Shown here in pieces: positions 1 through 6,274 of a stretch of DNA of 7,226 bases. This DNA comes from Chloroflexota bacterium. Lineage in GTDB: Bacteria > Chloroflexota > Limnocylindria > Limnocylindrales > CSP1-4. The position numbers were made by a program, and so were the translations under genes. Positions within the stretch are counted from its first letter, which is position 1. Every line of letters starts with the position of its first letter. Location: NCBI GenBank assembly GCA_016200675.1, contig JACQEH010000239.1, positions 1-7,226 on the forward strand, written 5' to 3'. The notes below the pieces were generated by a model that was not told the DNA's origin, ran no database searches, and saw nothing but the letters and a program-made list of their open reading frames with translations.

Positions 1-2136
1 CTGCTCGACGTGGCCGAGCGCCTCTCGATGACCTTCGATCGGGCCGACCTGCAGCGCACCGTCGTGGCCGCTACCGAGACCCTCGTCGGCGCCGACCTCG
101 TCCTTCTCCGGACGATGCGGGGCGAGGAGCTCGTGCTCGTCGGATGGTCGGGCTTCGACGAGGCGACCTTGCAGAACCTCCGCCCGCTCACCACGGACGA
201 GCCGTGGCTCAAGGATGCCCTCGCGGCCGGCCGGGCGTGGGTCTGCGACGACGTCCGGGCCCTGCCCGGAACCTCATGGGCCGATCGCTTCGGCGACGGC
301 CTCGGCATTCGCGCCGACCTCTTCGTGCCGCTCGTCCACGGCGGCCGCCTGATCGGCTCCCTGACGGCCGCGATGCGCACGCCGAGGGCCTGGACCGACG
401 CCGACGTCGAGATCATGTCCGTCCTCTCCGTGCACGTCGCCCTGGCCCTCCGGAACGCCGAGCTCTTCGAGCGCCTCGAGGCTCGGGCGGCCCAGATGGC
501 CGTCGTCCAGGCCGCATCCGCCCGGATGAACCGGGCCAAGAGCGTCGATTCCGTGGGTCGGGCGATCGTCGAGGAGATCGGTCCGATCGTGGACTATCAC
601 AACGCGCGGGTCTACCTCCTCGAAGCGCCGGAGGATCTCGTCCCGATCGCCTTCGAGGGCAAGGTCGGAGCGTATGAGATCGTCGACTGGGGCGTGCTCC
701 GGACCAAGGTCGGGGAGGGCTTCACCGGCTGGGTCGCCGCGCACGGAACCCCGCTGTGCATCCCCGATGCGAACGCAGATCCGCGCGGCGCACAGATCCT
801 GGGCACGGATGAAGTTCCGGAGTCGATGCTGGTCGTCCCGATGCGCCACGACGATGACGTTGTGGGTGTGATCACGCTCTCGAAGCTGGGGCTCAACCAG
901 TTCGACGACGACGACCTCCAGGTCCTCATGATCCTCGCCGATCAGGCGGCGACGGCGCTGGAGTCGGCTCGCCTCCTCACGCAGACGCAGTCGATGGCCG
1001 CCGAGCTGCGGCGCCTCCTGGAGATGAGCCAGGAGCTCAGCCAGACGCTCGATTCGCGCCACGTGGGCGTGCTCATCGCGCGCCACCTGACCCTTGCCCT
1101 CGACGTCGACGCCTGTGCCATCAGCACCTGGGATGTCGCCGGCGACCGGATCACCCCGCTCGGTGCCTATCCCGAAGGCGACTGGATGTCGACCCAGCCG
1201 GTCTACGAGCTCCGCGATTACCCGCAGACACGGCGTGTCCTCGAGGACCAGGTCACGGTGATCATCGATGCCGCGGACCCCCTGGCGGACCCGGCAGAGA
1301 CCGCGATCCTCCGCGAGGAGGGGTACCGCATCCTGGCCATGATCCCGCTGATCGCCAAGGGCGAGGCGGTCGGCCTCGTGGAGCTCATGACGACCGGTGC
1401 CCGAGCGTTCGACGAGAGCCGCCTGGCGCTGGCACGGACGATGGCCAACGAAGCGGCCATGGCCCTCGAGAACGCGCGGCTCTATGAGTCGGCGCGCTCG
1501 CTCGCCGACCGTGATCCGCTGACCGGCTTCTTCAACCACCGATTCCTGTACGAGCGCCTCGGCGAGGAGTTCGTGCGGGCCCGCCGGGGGCGACGCCCGC
1601 TGAGCCTCCTGATGCTGGATATCGACGACTTCAAGCTCGTCAACGACACCTTCGGCCACCAGTTCGGCGATCGCTGCCTGGTCCACCTGGCCGAGATCGT
1701 CAAGGCGACGCTGCGGCTGTCCGACGTGCCGGCCCGCTACGGGGGCGACGAGTTCGCGGTGATCCTGCCCGAGACCGACGAGGCAGCCGCGTCCGCCGTG
1801 GCCGCCCGGATCAGCGAGGAGCTGGGGCGGTGCCCGCTCGTCGCCGATGGGCGAGGCCCCGTCCCGGTCAGCGTGTCGATCGGCGTCGCGGGAGCCGGAC
1901 CCGAGGTCAGGACGCCGGCCGATCTGGTGGGCGCTGCCGACGCCGCGATGTACGCGGCGAAGATCGCCGCCCGGACAGGCGGCATGACGGCCACGGACGA
2001 GCCGGCCGCCACGGGCGGGTTGGCGGCCACAGAGGAGCGGGCGGCCGGGAGCGGGCGGGCCGGAACGCCCGCGGGGCCTGCCGACCCCCGTCGCACCGCG
2101 CCCGAAGCCACCCCCGAAGCCACTCCCGTCGGGTGA
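1..2136 (+). CDS. Diguanylate cyclase with three GAF domains and C-terminal GGDEF (5' end outside window)
   Basis: Makes c-di-GMP from two GTP; probably a cytosolic signal sensor, since no membrane segment is visible. Residues are numbered from the GTG at position 10. Three GAF-type sensor domains follow one another at about 1-155, 158-325 and 335-495. The second is the clearest, with the typical stretch GEGFTGWVAAHGTPLCIPDA. A linker helix leads to the GGDEF domain (about 502-655), which opens with DPLTGFFNHR. The metal-binding LDIDDF lies near 536-541, the GGDEF signature at 578-582 and an RLSD inhibitory I-site at 569-572, exactly five residues before GGDEF. Both catalysis and product feedback therefore look intact. 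The last 50 residues are Ala/Thr/Gly/Pro-rich, probably disordered, and include a tandem PEAT repeat. The frame is open to base 1, and the codons before the GTG continue the first GAF helix (LLDVAERL), so the true start is upstream. The ligands of the GAF domains cannot be told from sequence. Confidence 0.93.
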   Translation: MLDVAERLSMTFDRADLQRTVVAATETLVGADLVLLRTMRGEELVLVGWSGFDEATLQNLRPLTTDEPWLKDALAAGRAWVCDDVRALPGTSWADRFGDGLGIRADLFVPLVHGGRLIGSLTAAMRTPRAWTDADVEIMSVLSVHVALALRNAELFERLEARAAQMAVVQAASARMNRAKSVDSVGRAIVEEIGPIVDYHNARVYLLEAPEDLVPIAFEGKVGAYEIVDWGVLRTKVGEGFTGWVAAHGTPLCIPDANADPRGAQILGTDEVPESMLVVPMRHDDDVVGVITLSKLGLNQFDDDDLQVLMILADQAATALESARLLTQTQSMAAELRRLLEMSQELSQTLDSRHVGVLIARHLTLALDVDACAISTWDVAGDRITPLGAYPEGDWMSTQPVYELRDYPQTRRVLEDQVTVIIDAADPLADPAETAILREEGYRILAMIPLIAKGEAVGLVELMTTGARAFDESRLALARTMANEAAMALENARLYESARSLADRDPLTGFFNHRFLYERLGEEFVRARRGRRPLSLLMLDIDDFKLVNDTFGHQFGDRCLVHLAEIVKATLRLSDVPARYGGDEFAVILPETDEAAASAVAARISEELGRCPLVADGRGPVPVSVSIGVAGAGPEVRTPADLVGAADAAMYAAKIAARTGGMTATDEPAATGGLAATEERAAGSGRAGTPAGPADPRRTAPEATPEATPVG

Positions 2137-2143
2137 CCTACCG

Positions 2144-2156
2144 CCAGTAGTACTGG
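2144..2156. repeat. 13-base palindrome CCAGTA-G-TACTGG
   Basis: Perfect 6-base arms around a single central G, eight bases after the stop of the upstream cyclase. It shares a GTAC core with the larger inverted repeat at 2162-2181 and could be part of the same operator. A perfect match is seen directly; regulatory use is inference. Confidence 0.5.
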
Positions 2157-2161
2157 TCCCG

Positions 2162-2181
2162 GGTAGTACGGGGGTACTACC
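2162..2181. promoter_or_regulatory. Inverted repeat GGTAGTAC-GGGG-GTACTACC, candidate operator or hairpin
   Basis: Perfect 8-base arms around a GGGG centre in the spacer between the two diguanylate cyclase genes. As DNA it has the size and two-fold symmetry of a dimeric regulator site. As RNA it would form an 8-bp hairpin with a four-base loop. No T-run follows, so it is not a classical intrinsic terminator. It lies 38 bases before the proposed TTG start of the next gene, which fits control of that gene. No regulator can be named. Confidence 0.5.
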
Positions 2182-2219
2182 GCCATCGACTGGACGCCGC
2201 ACGGCTCGCGCCCCCATGC

Positions 2220-3812
2220 TTGGCAAACGTGAATGCCGGGCCGCCCCGTAAGCGCCATGACCCCGAGGACCGGTCGGTCCGTCGGACCTGGTGGCTCCTC
2301 TCCGGCTCCTTCCTGGTCCTTGCCGCGATCACGCTCGTCCGCGCCATCCTGGCCGGCGGGGCCGTCGACTGGGCGGCTGCATTCGCCGTCGCGATCGCCG
2401 CGGTCGGGGCGATCGCCCATCGCAACGCCGTCGTCGACCTCGAGGTGCGGGGCCGCGCCGAGGCCGAGAACTTCGCCCGGATCCTGCGCGGCCTCTCCCG
2501 GTCGGTCAGCGTCGATGCGATCGTCGGCGCGATCGTGGACGACCTCGCCGAGGGCACCGGGGCGGACCACGTGGTGGTGGTCCGGCGACGGCCCGAGGGA
2601 GGAGCCCTGGAGGCGACGCTCCTGACGCGCCGGGCCGGCGTGCCGAACTCCAGCACCGTCCTGCCGCTCGGCGACCTCGAGCTCGGCGGGCCGTACACCT
2701 CCGTCGCTCCGCTGCCGGTGGCGGCGCCCGTGGCCGTTTCTGTGGCCGGGCGGGTGGCCGTGCCGATCCGCCCGGAGCCCGGCCCGGCGCTGACGCTCGA
2801 GCTCGCCGTAGATCGCAGCAGTGGTGGGGCGACGTCTCCCGCGCGGGCTTCCGCGCCCATCCTCGATCGTCCGGTGGTCGCCGCGCCCCCGGCGATGCCG
2901 GGGGCGGCGGCTCGGCCGGCGCCGCGCCCCTTGTCCGCGACGTCAGCACGCGGACGTGGCTCGCCAGCGGCCCGCGATGCGTCGGTCCGAATTCGAAGGT
3001 GGCTCGGCGAGCTGGTCGACGACTTCGGCCTGTCGGCTCCGCCGTGGCGCAGATCACGGCCGATCGCGCCCCGCTCGGAGGTGGTCGGCAGCGGCGCCCC
3101 GGCCCAGATCGCCGGACGCATCGACGAGCGGGTGCGCGCGGTCTACGGGCTCAGCCACACGCTGGCCGTGGCCCTCCGGACCGAGGATCGGGTCATCGGC
3201 GCCATCGTCGTCTCGCGTCGGGATCGGGATCCGTGGGACGTCCCCGCCCGTCGCCTCCTCGAGGGCGCGGCGGTCGAGGCGGCCGCCGCCCTGGCCCGGG
3301 CCTACAGCTACCGCGAAGCGACGGCGAACGCGTCGACGGATCCGCTCACCGGGCTTCCGAATCGCCGCTACTTCGACGAGTTCTGCGCCCTGCTCGCCCG
3401 GCGCCGCCGTTCCGGCGACGCCGTCGCGGTCCTCATGGTCGACATCGACCGCTTCAAGGTCCTCAACGACGCGTACGGCCATCCGGTGGGTGACGAGGTC
3501 CTGAAGGCCGTGGCCGGCGCCATCGTCTCCGCCGTCCGCGAGGAGGACGTGCCGGCCCGCGTCGGCGGCGAGGAGTTCGCGGTCCTGCTGCGAAATCCGG
3601 GTCCTGATGTCGCCCTCGAGGTCGGAGAGCGCGTTCGCGAGGCGGTCAGGGCGCTCGACCTCAGCACCGTTGGGGTGCCCGGCGTCAGCGTCTCGGTGGG
3701 TGTCGCGAACGCCCGAGGCGCCGACGAGCCGATCCCCGCGTTGGTCGAGCGAGCGGACAAGGCCCTCTACCGCGCGAAGCGCGCCGGCCGGGATCGAGTC
3801 GTCAGCGCCTGA
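2220..3812 (+). CDS. Membrane-anchored diguanylate cyclase (two TM helices, GAF-like region, GGDEF domain)
   Basis: Condenses two GTP into c-di-GMP at the inner face of the membrane. Residues are numbered from TTG 2220. A basic N-terminus precedes two hydrophobic helices at about 24-44 and 48-67. A sensor resembling GAF starts near 82 (FARILRGLSRSVSVDAIV) and resumes near 257-362, ending in the typical strand HTLAVALRTEDRVIGAIVVS. Residues 200-257 between the halves are Ala/Pro/Arg/Ser-rich and probably disordered. The GGDEF domain (374-530) opens with DPLTGLPNRR and carries MVDIDRFK near 406-413, GGEEF at 449-453 and an REED I-site at 440-443, five residues before it, so an active, feedback-inhibited enzyme is expected. 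The start is uncertain: TTG 2220 or GTG 2229, nine bases apart, and neither has a clear Shine-Dalgarno sequence. The frame is closed upstream by TAG at 2148-2150. It follows another cyclase gene by 83 bases in the same direction. Wobble G/C dips around 2940-3005 within the linker. Confidence 0.9.
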   Translation: MANVNAGPPRKRHDPEDRSVRRTWWLLSGSFLVLAAITLVRAILAGGAVDWAAAFAVAIAAVGAIAHRNAVVDLEVRGRAEAENFARILRGLSRSVSVDAIVGAIVDDLAEGTGADHVVVVRRRPEGGALEATLLTRRAGVPNSSTVLPLGDLELGGPYTSVAPLPVAAPVAVSVAGRVAVPIRPEPGPALTLELAVDRSSGGATSPARASAPILDRPVVAAPPAMPGAAARPAPRPLSATSARGRGSPAARDASVRIRRWLGELVDDFGLSAPPWRRSRPIAPRSEVVGSGAPAQIAGRIDERVRAVYGLSHTLAVALRTEDRVIGAIVVSRRDRDPWDVPARRLLEGAAVEAAAALARAYSYREATANASTDPLTGLPNRRYFDEFCALLARRRRSGDAVAVLMVDIDRFKVLNDAYGHPVGDEVLKAVAGAIVSAVREEDVPARVGGEEFAVLLRNPGPDVALEVGERVREAVRALDLSTVGVPGVSVSVGVANARGADEPIPALVERADKALYRAKRAGRDRVVSA

Positions 3813-3827
3813 TCCCGCGTGGTGCGG

Positions 3828-3854
3828 TGGGCGCTCTCCGTACGGGGACGCCCA
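3828..3854 (+). terminator. GC-rich hairpin after the membrane cyclase gene, candidate terminator
   Basis: Sixteen bases after the TGA, arms 3828-3839 and 3844-3854 pair as T+GGGCG, a bulged C, then TCTCC against GGGGA and CGCCC+A. This gives 11 pairs including one G-U, with a GTAC loop. A T-rich tail is missing, which is common in high-GC genomes and leaves the terminator role uncertain. The position right after the coding region and before a long gene-free stretch supports it. Confidence 0.45.
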
Positions 3855-3908
3855 GCTCGGCGAAGTGGCAGGTGCTGCGCAAGGCGGATGAAGCGCCCCG
3901 TGATCCGC

Positions 3909-4220
3909 GTGCATCAGCAGGCCCCAGAAGTGGGTCGGCCCCGTAGGGTTCAGTCGCCACGTGCATCGGCAGGCCCAGGATTGGGTCGGCCTCGTCGGGT
4001 TCAGTCGCCGTGTACATCAGCAGGCCGCCGCCGCCCCGCGACGGCGCCCCTCACCGGCCAGCCACGCCCACGATGCGAGTGGTGAATGAGATCTGCCTCG
4101 TGAGCCCGGCAACTCCACGATGTGAGTCACCAGATGCATCGACTGCGCCGCTCGAGCCGCCTGATGCATCAGAAGGCTCGGAACTGGGCAGATCATGTCG
4201 AGTTCAGTCGCCAGGTGCAT
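3909..4220. repeat. Degenerate tandem array of ~51-52-base units upstream of polX
   Basis: Two adjacent well-kept units lie at 3909-3960 (52 bases) and 3961-4011 (51 bases). Both begin GTGCATC, carry GCAGGCC and TGGGTCGGCC, and end with TTCAGTCGCC. A related unit lies at 4164-4214, starting ATGCATCAG and ending TTCAGTCGCCAG, followed by another unit head, GTGCAT, at 4215. Between these are decayed copies: 4012-4081 (head GTACATCAGCAGG), 4082-4133 (GTGAATGAG to GAGTCACCAG) and a 30-base fragment at 4134-4163. The TTCAGTCGCC boxes sit at 3949, 4000 and 4203, i.e. 51 and 203 bases apart, nearly 1 and 4 unit lengths. Inside the first two units CCCA/TGGG arms flank different four-base loops. On the minus strand units give similar 17-residue peptides (ATEPxxADPxLG), but a one-base length change breaks the frame, so coding is doubtful. 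Function unknown; no transposase or cas gene is nearby. Confidence 0.75.
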
Positions 4221-4266
4221 AAGGGGGAGGGTGCCACGGCGCCGCCACGGTGCCCTCGGCCCGCCA

Positions 4267-4276
4267 CGGTATACCG
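4267..4276. promoter_or_regulatory. 10-base palindrome CGGTATACCG just upstream of the polX -10 box
   Basis: A perfect palindrome lying seven to sixteen bases before the TACCAT box, i.e. within the -35/-10 spacer. It overlaps the second copy of the direct repeat CCGCCACGGT (4242-4251 and 4261-4270, 19 bases apart). The position would suit a repressor site, but no regulator is known and the sequence could be chance. Confidence 0.3.
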
Positions 4277-4282
4277 GCCCGC

Positions 4283-4288
4283 TACCAT
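4283..4288 (+). promoter_or_regulatory. Candidate -10 box TACCAT for polX, leaderless transcript
   Basis: TACCAT ends six bases before GTG 4295, so transcription would begin at or next to the start codon. The identical hexamer stands seven bases before the ATG of the membrane protein gene at 6275. No good -35 element is visible about 17 bases upstream. The shared hexamer and spacing are seen; the leaderless interpretation is inference. Confidence 0.5.
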
Positions 4289-4294
4289 CGCCTG

Positions 4295-6169
4295 GTGCCC
4301 GACGATGAGCAGGGAAGCAACGCCGGCGACCTCCCCGCGCCGCCACCATCGGATGCTCGCGCCGATCCGCCCGGCAACGCCGAGCTGGCTCGCGTCCTCC
4401 ACGAGATCGGGGACCTCCTCGAGGTCAAGGGCGAGCTCGTCTTCAAGACGGTGGCCTACCACCGCGCCGCGGACGCGATCGGGCGATCGCCGGTCGGGGT
4501 CGCGCAGGCCTACCTCGACGGCCATCCGCCCGAGATCCCGGGCGTGGGCCGGGCCATCGGGGACAAGGTCGAGGAGTTGGCCCGGACCGGTCGCCTCGCC
4601 TACCACGAGCGCCTCCTCGCCGAGTTTCCGGCCACGCTCGTGGCCCTCCTGGGCGTGCCGGGCCTCGGGCCGAAGACCGTCCGCCAGCTGTGGACGACGC
4701 TCGGCATCGCCGACCTCGAGGCCCTCCGGACCGCCGCCGAGACCGGCCGCCTGCGCGGCCTTCGGGGCCTCTCCGCCCGCACCGAGCAGCTGATCCTCGA
4801 GGGCATTGCCGGCCTGGCCACCCGCGAGCGGCGGCTTCTGCTGCACCAGGCCCGTGACGCCGTGGAGCTCGTCCGCCGCGGCCTTCTGGACGTCGAGGGT
4901 GTCGTGCGGGTCGAGCCGGCCGGCAGCTACCGCCGCCGCCGCGAGACGATCGGGGACCTGGACCTCCTGGTCGAGACCGACGACGCGGCCCCGGTGATCG
5001 CCCGCTTCACCACGCTCGCCGCGGTCGAATCCGTGCTCAATCGGGGCACCGAGAAGGCCGCCCTGCACATCGCCGGCGGAACCCAGGTCGACCTCATGCG
5101 GATGGTGCCCGGCGCCGCGGGCACCTACCTCGTCCACTTCACGGGCTCCAAGGCCCACAACGTCCGCCTCCGCGAGCGCGCCCGCGACCGGGGCTGGAGC
5201 CTGTCGGAGAAGGGCTTCCTGCGCATCGGCGAGGATGGCCAACCCCTGACCGGCGACGAGGCCGAACTCCGGACCTTCGCCACCGAAGCCGAGGTCTACG
5301 CCTTCCTTGACCTGCCGTTCATCCCCCCGGAGCTCCGCGAGGACGCCGGCGAGATCGAGGCGGCCCTGGCGGGACGGCTCCCGAAGCTCATCACCCCCGC
5401 CGACCTGCGCGGCGACCTTCACTCGCACTCGGACTGGTCGGACGGCAGCCAGCCGATCGAGGTCATGGCCGAGGCCGCCCGGCGGCGCGGCCATGCCTAC
5501 CAGGTCCTGACCGACCACTCCCAGTCGCTGGCCATTGCCCGCGGCCTGACGCCCGAGCGGGTCGTCACCCAGGCCCGCGTGATCGCCGCGCTCAACCGGG
5601 GCTACGCTGCCGAGGAGGACGCGGGCATCGCCCCGGCAGAGACGAACTCGGAGGGCTTCCGCCTCCTCCACGGCTGCGAGCTCGAGATCCGAGCGGACGG
5701 GCGCCTCGACTACGACGACGAGCTCCTCGCCCGCTTCGACCTCGTGGTCGCCTCCCTCCACGTCGGTCGCCGCCAGTCGCGGGCCGAGCTGACGACCCGC
5801 GTCCTCGGCGCGATCCGGAACCCCCACGTCGACGTCATCGCCCATCCCTCCGGCCGGATGATCGACACTCGCGACGACCTCGACCTCGACTGGGACGCCG
5901 TGTACGCCGAGGCCGCCCGGACAGGGACGGTCCTCGAGATGAACGGCTCGCCCCATCGGCTCGACCTCGCGGTCGAGCGGGCGCGCCATGCCGTTTCGAT
6001 CGGCTGCCTCGTGGCGATCGACTCCGACGCCCACAACGTGGAGGAGTTCGACCACCTGGGCTGGGGCATCGACCAGGCCCGCCGGGCCTGGGTGGAGCCG
6101 GCCGTCGTCCTGAACACGAGATCGCGGGCGGACCTTCTGGCCTGGGTTCGGCGCCGCCAGCCGGCCTGA
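4295..6169 (+). CDS. polX: DNA polymerase X with C-terminal PHP exonuclease domain
   Basis: Bacterial PolX fills short gaps during repair of damaged DNA. Its PHP domain supplies Mn-dependent 3'-5' exonuclease and end-cleaning activity. Residues are numbered from GTG 4295 (624 aa; the family is usually near 570). After a disordered 25-residue start comes the helix-hairpin-helix 8-kDa region (NAELARVLHEIGDLLEVKG), with hairpins IPGVGRAIGDKV and VPGLGPKTVRQL. The polymerase core has GSYRRRRETIGDLDLL with D221 and D223, the third catalytic Asp D266 in QVDLMRM, and the nucleotide-binding stretch FTGSKAHNVRLRERA. The PHP domain begins near 368. All nine usual metal ligands are seen: H376, H378, D383, H408, E462, H489, H517, D578 and H580. 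The start was chosen because the -10 box lies just before it and family similarity begins well downstream. An in-frame GTG at 4250 would add 15 residues spanning the promoter. A short insertion (about 433-450) precedes the GCELEI motif. It appears to be transcribed alone. Confidence 0.95.
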   Translation: MPDDEQGSNAGDLPAPPPSDARADPPGNAELARVLHEIGDLLEVKGELVFKTVAYHRAADAIGRSPVGVAQAYLDGHPPEIPGVGRAIGDKVEELARTGRLAYHERLLAEFPATLVALLGVPGLGPKTVRQLWTTLGIADLEALRTAAETGRLRGLRGLSARTEQLILEGIAGLATRERRLLLHQARDAVELVRRGLLDVEGVVRVEPAGSYRRRRETIGDLDLLVETDDAAPVIARFTTLAAVESVLNRGTEKAALHIAGGTQVDLMRMVPGAAGTYLVHFTGSKAHNVRLRERARDRGWSLSEKGFLRIGEDGQPLTGDEAELRTFATEAEVYAFLDLPFIPPELREDAGEIEAALAGRLPKLITPADLRGDLHSHSDWSDGSQPIEVMAEAARRRGHAYQVLTDHSQSLAIARGLTPERVVTQARVIAALNRGYAAEEDAGIAPAETNSEGFRLLHGCELEIRADGRLDYDDELLARFDLVVASLHVGRRQSRAELTTRVLGAIRNPHVDVIAHPSGRMIDTRDDLDLDWDAVYAEAARTGTVLEMNGSPHRLDLAVERARHAVSIGCLVAIDSDAHNVEEFDHLGWGIDQARRAWVEPAVVLNTRSRADLLAWVRRRQPA

Positions 6170-6179
6170 GCACGCGCGA

Positions 6180-6230
6180 CCCAAGGCCCGGCCCGGCAGC
6201 GCGACCGCGGGCCCAAGGCCCGGCCCGGCA
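6180..6230. repeat. 19-base direct repeat in the polX-membrane protein spacer
   Basis: CCCAAGGCCCGGCCCGGCA occurs identically at 6180-6198 and 6212-6230, 32 bases apart. The spacer between copies (GCGCGACCGCGGG) contains the palindrome CCGCGG. The repeat begins 11 bases after the polX stop codon. It may serve the end of the polX transcript or be a local duplication. Confidence 0.65.
6208..6222 (+). terminator. Hairpin CGGGCC-CAA-GGCCCG after polX, weak terminator candidate
   Basis: A perfect 6-bp all-GC stem with a three-base loop, formed across the second copy of the 19-base repeat. No T-run follows. The first copy lacks the left arm, so only one stem forms this way. It lies 39 bases past the polX stop and before the next promoter candidate. 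Confidence 0.35.
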
Positions 6231-6261
6231 ACGACCCCGTAGCTCGCGGGGCGCCGTCGCG

Positions 6262-6267
6262 TACCAT
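6262..6267 (+). promoter_or_regulatory. Candidate -10 box TACCAT for the membrane protein gene
   Basis: The hexamer ends seven bases before ATG 6275, with CC and GG-rich sequence between and no Shine-Dalgarno sequence. This is the same arrangement as at polX (4283-4288), which strengthens both. The -35 region is not recognisable. Confidence 0.5.
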
Positions 6268-6274
6268 CCGGCCG

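Larger units (their letters stand above)
3855..4294. other. Gene-free region before polX
   Basis: No reading frame in this stretch on either strand has recognisable domains or steady codon bias. It holds the tandem array (3909-4220), a direct repeat CCGCCACGGT at 4242-4251 and 4261-4270, a palindrome at 4267-4276 and the polX promoter candidate. The segment 3855-3908 shows nothing recognisable beyond a weak resemblance to the head of a repeat unit near 3872. Confidence 0.6.

Noticed and set aside
274..2226. Long minus-strand open frame opposite the first cyclase
   Set aside because: It is the antisense of a clear GAF/GGDEF gene; high GC keeps stop codons rare on the opposite strand. The translation has no recognisable domain.
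2216..2251. Short frame from ATG 2216 (MLGKRECRAAP) overlapping the cyclase start, a possible leader peptide
   Set aside because: Eleven codons, no ribosome binding site, no attenuation-like structure after it, and it overlaps the real gene in another frame.
2291..3493. 400-codon plus-strand frame inside the second cyclase gene
   Set aside because: Arg/Gly/Pro-rich out-of-frame translation of the GGDEF gene. The domains are all in the annotated frame.
3944..3960. tRNA T-arm-like string GGGTTCAGTCGCC in the repeat units
   Set aside because: The flanks do not pair into a T-stem, the loop lacks the TTCRA pattern, and no acceptor or anticodon arms are present.
3909..4220. CRISPR array
   Set aside because: Units adjoin directly and differ throughout; there is no constant repeat with unique spacers and no cas gene.
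4250..4294. Upstream GTG start for polX adding 15 residues
   Set aside because: The extra codons cover the palindrome and the -10 box, and the added residues show no family similarity.
4193..6184. Minus-strand open frame over all of polX
   Set aside because: Antisense shadow; the plus strand carries every PolX and PHP motif.
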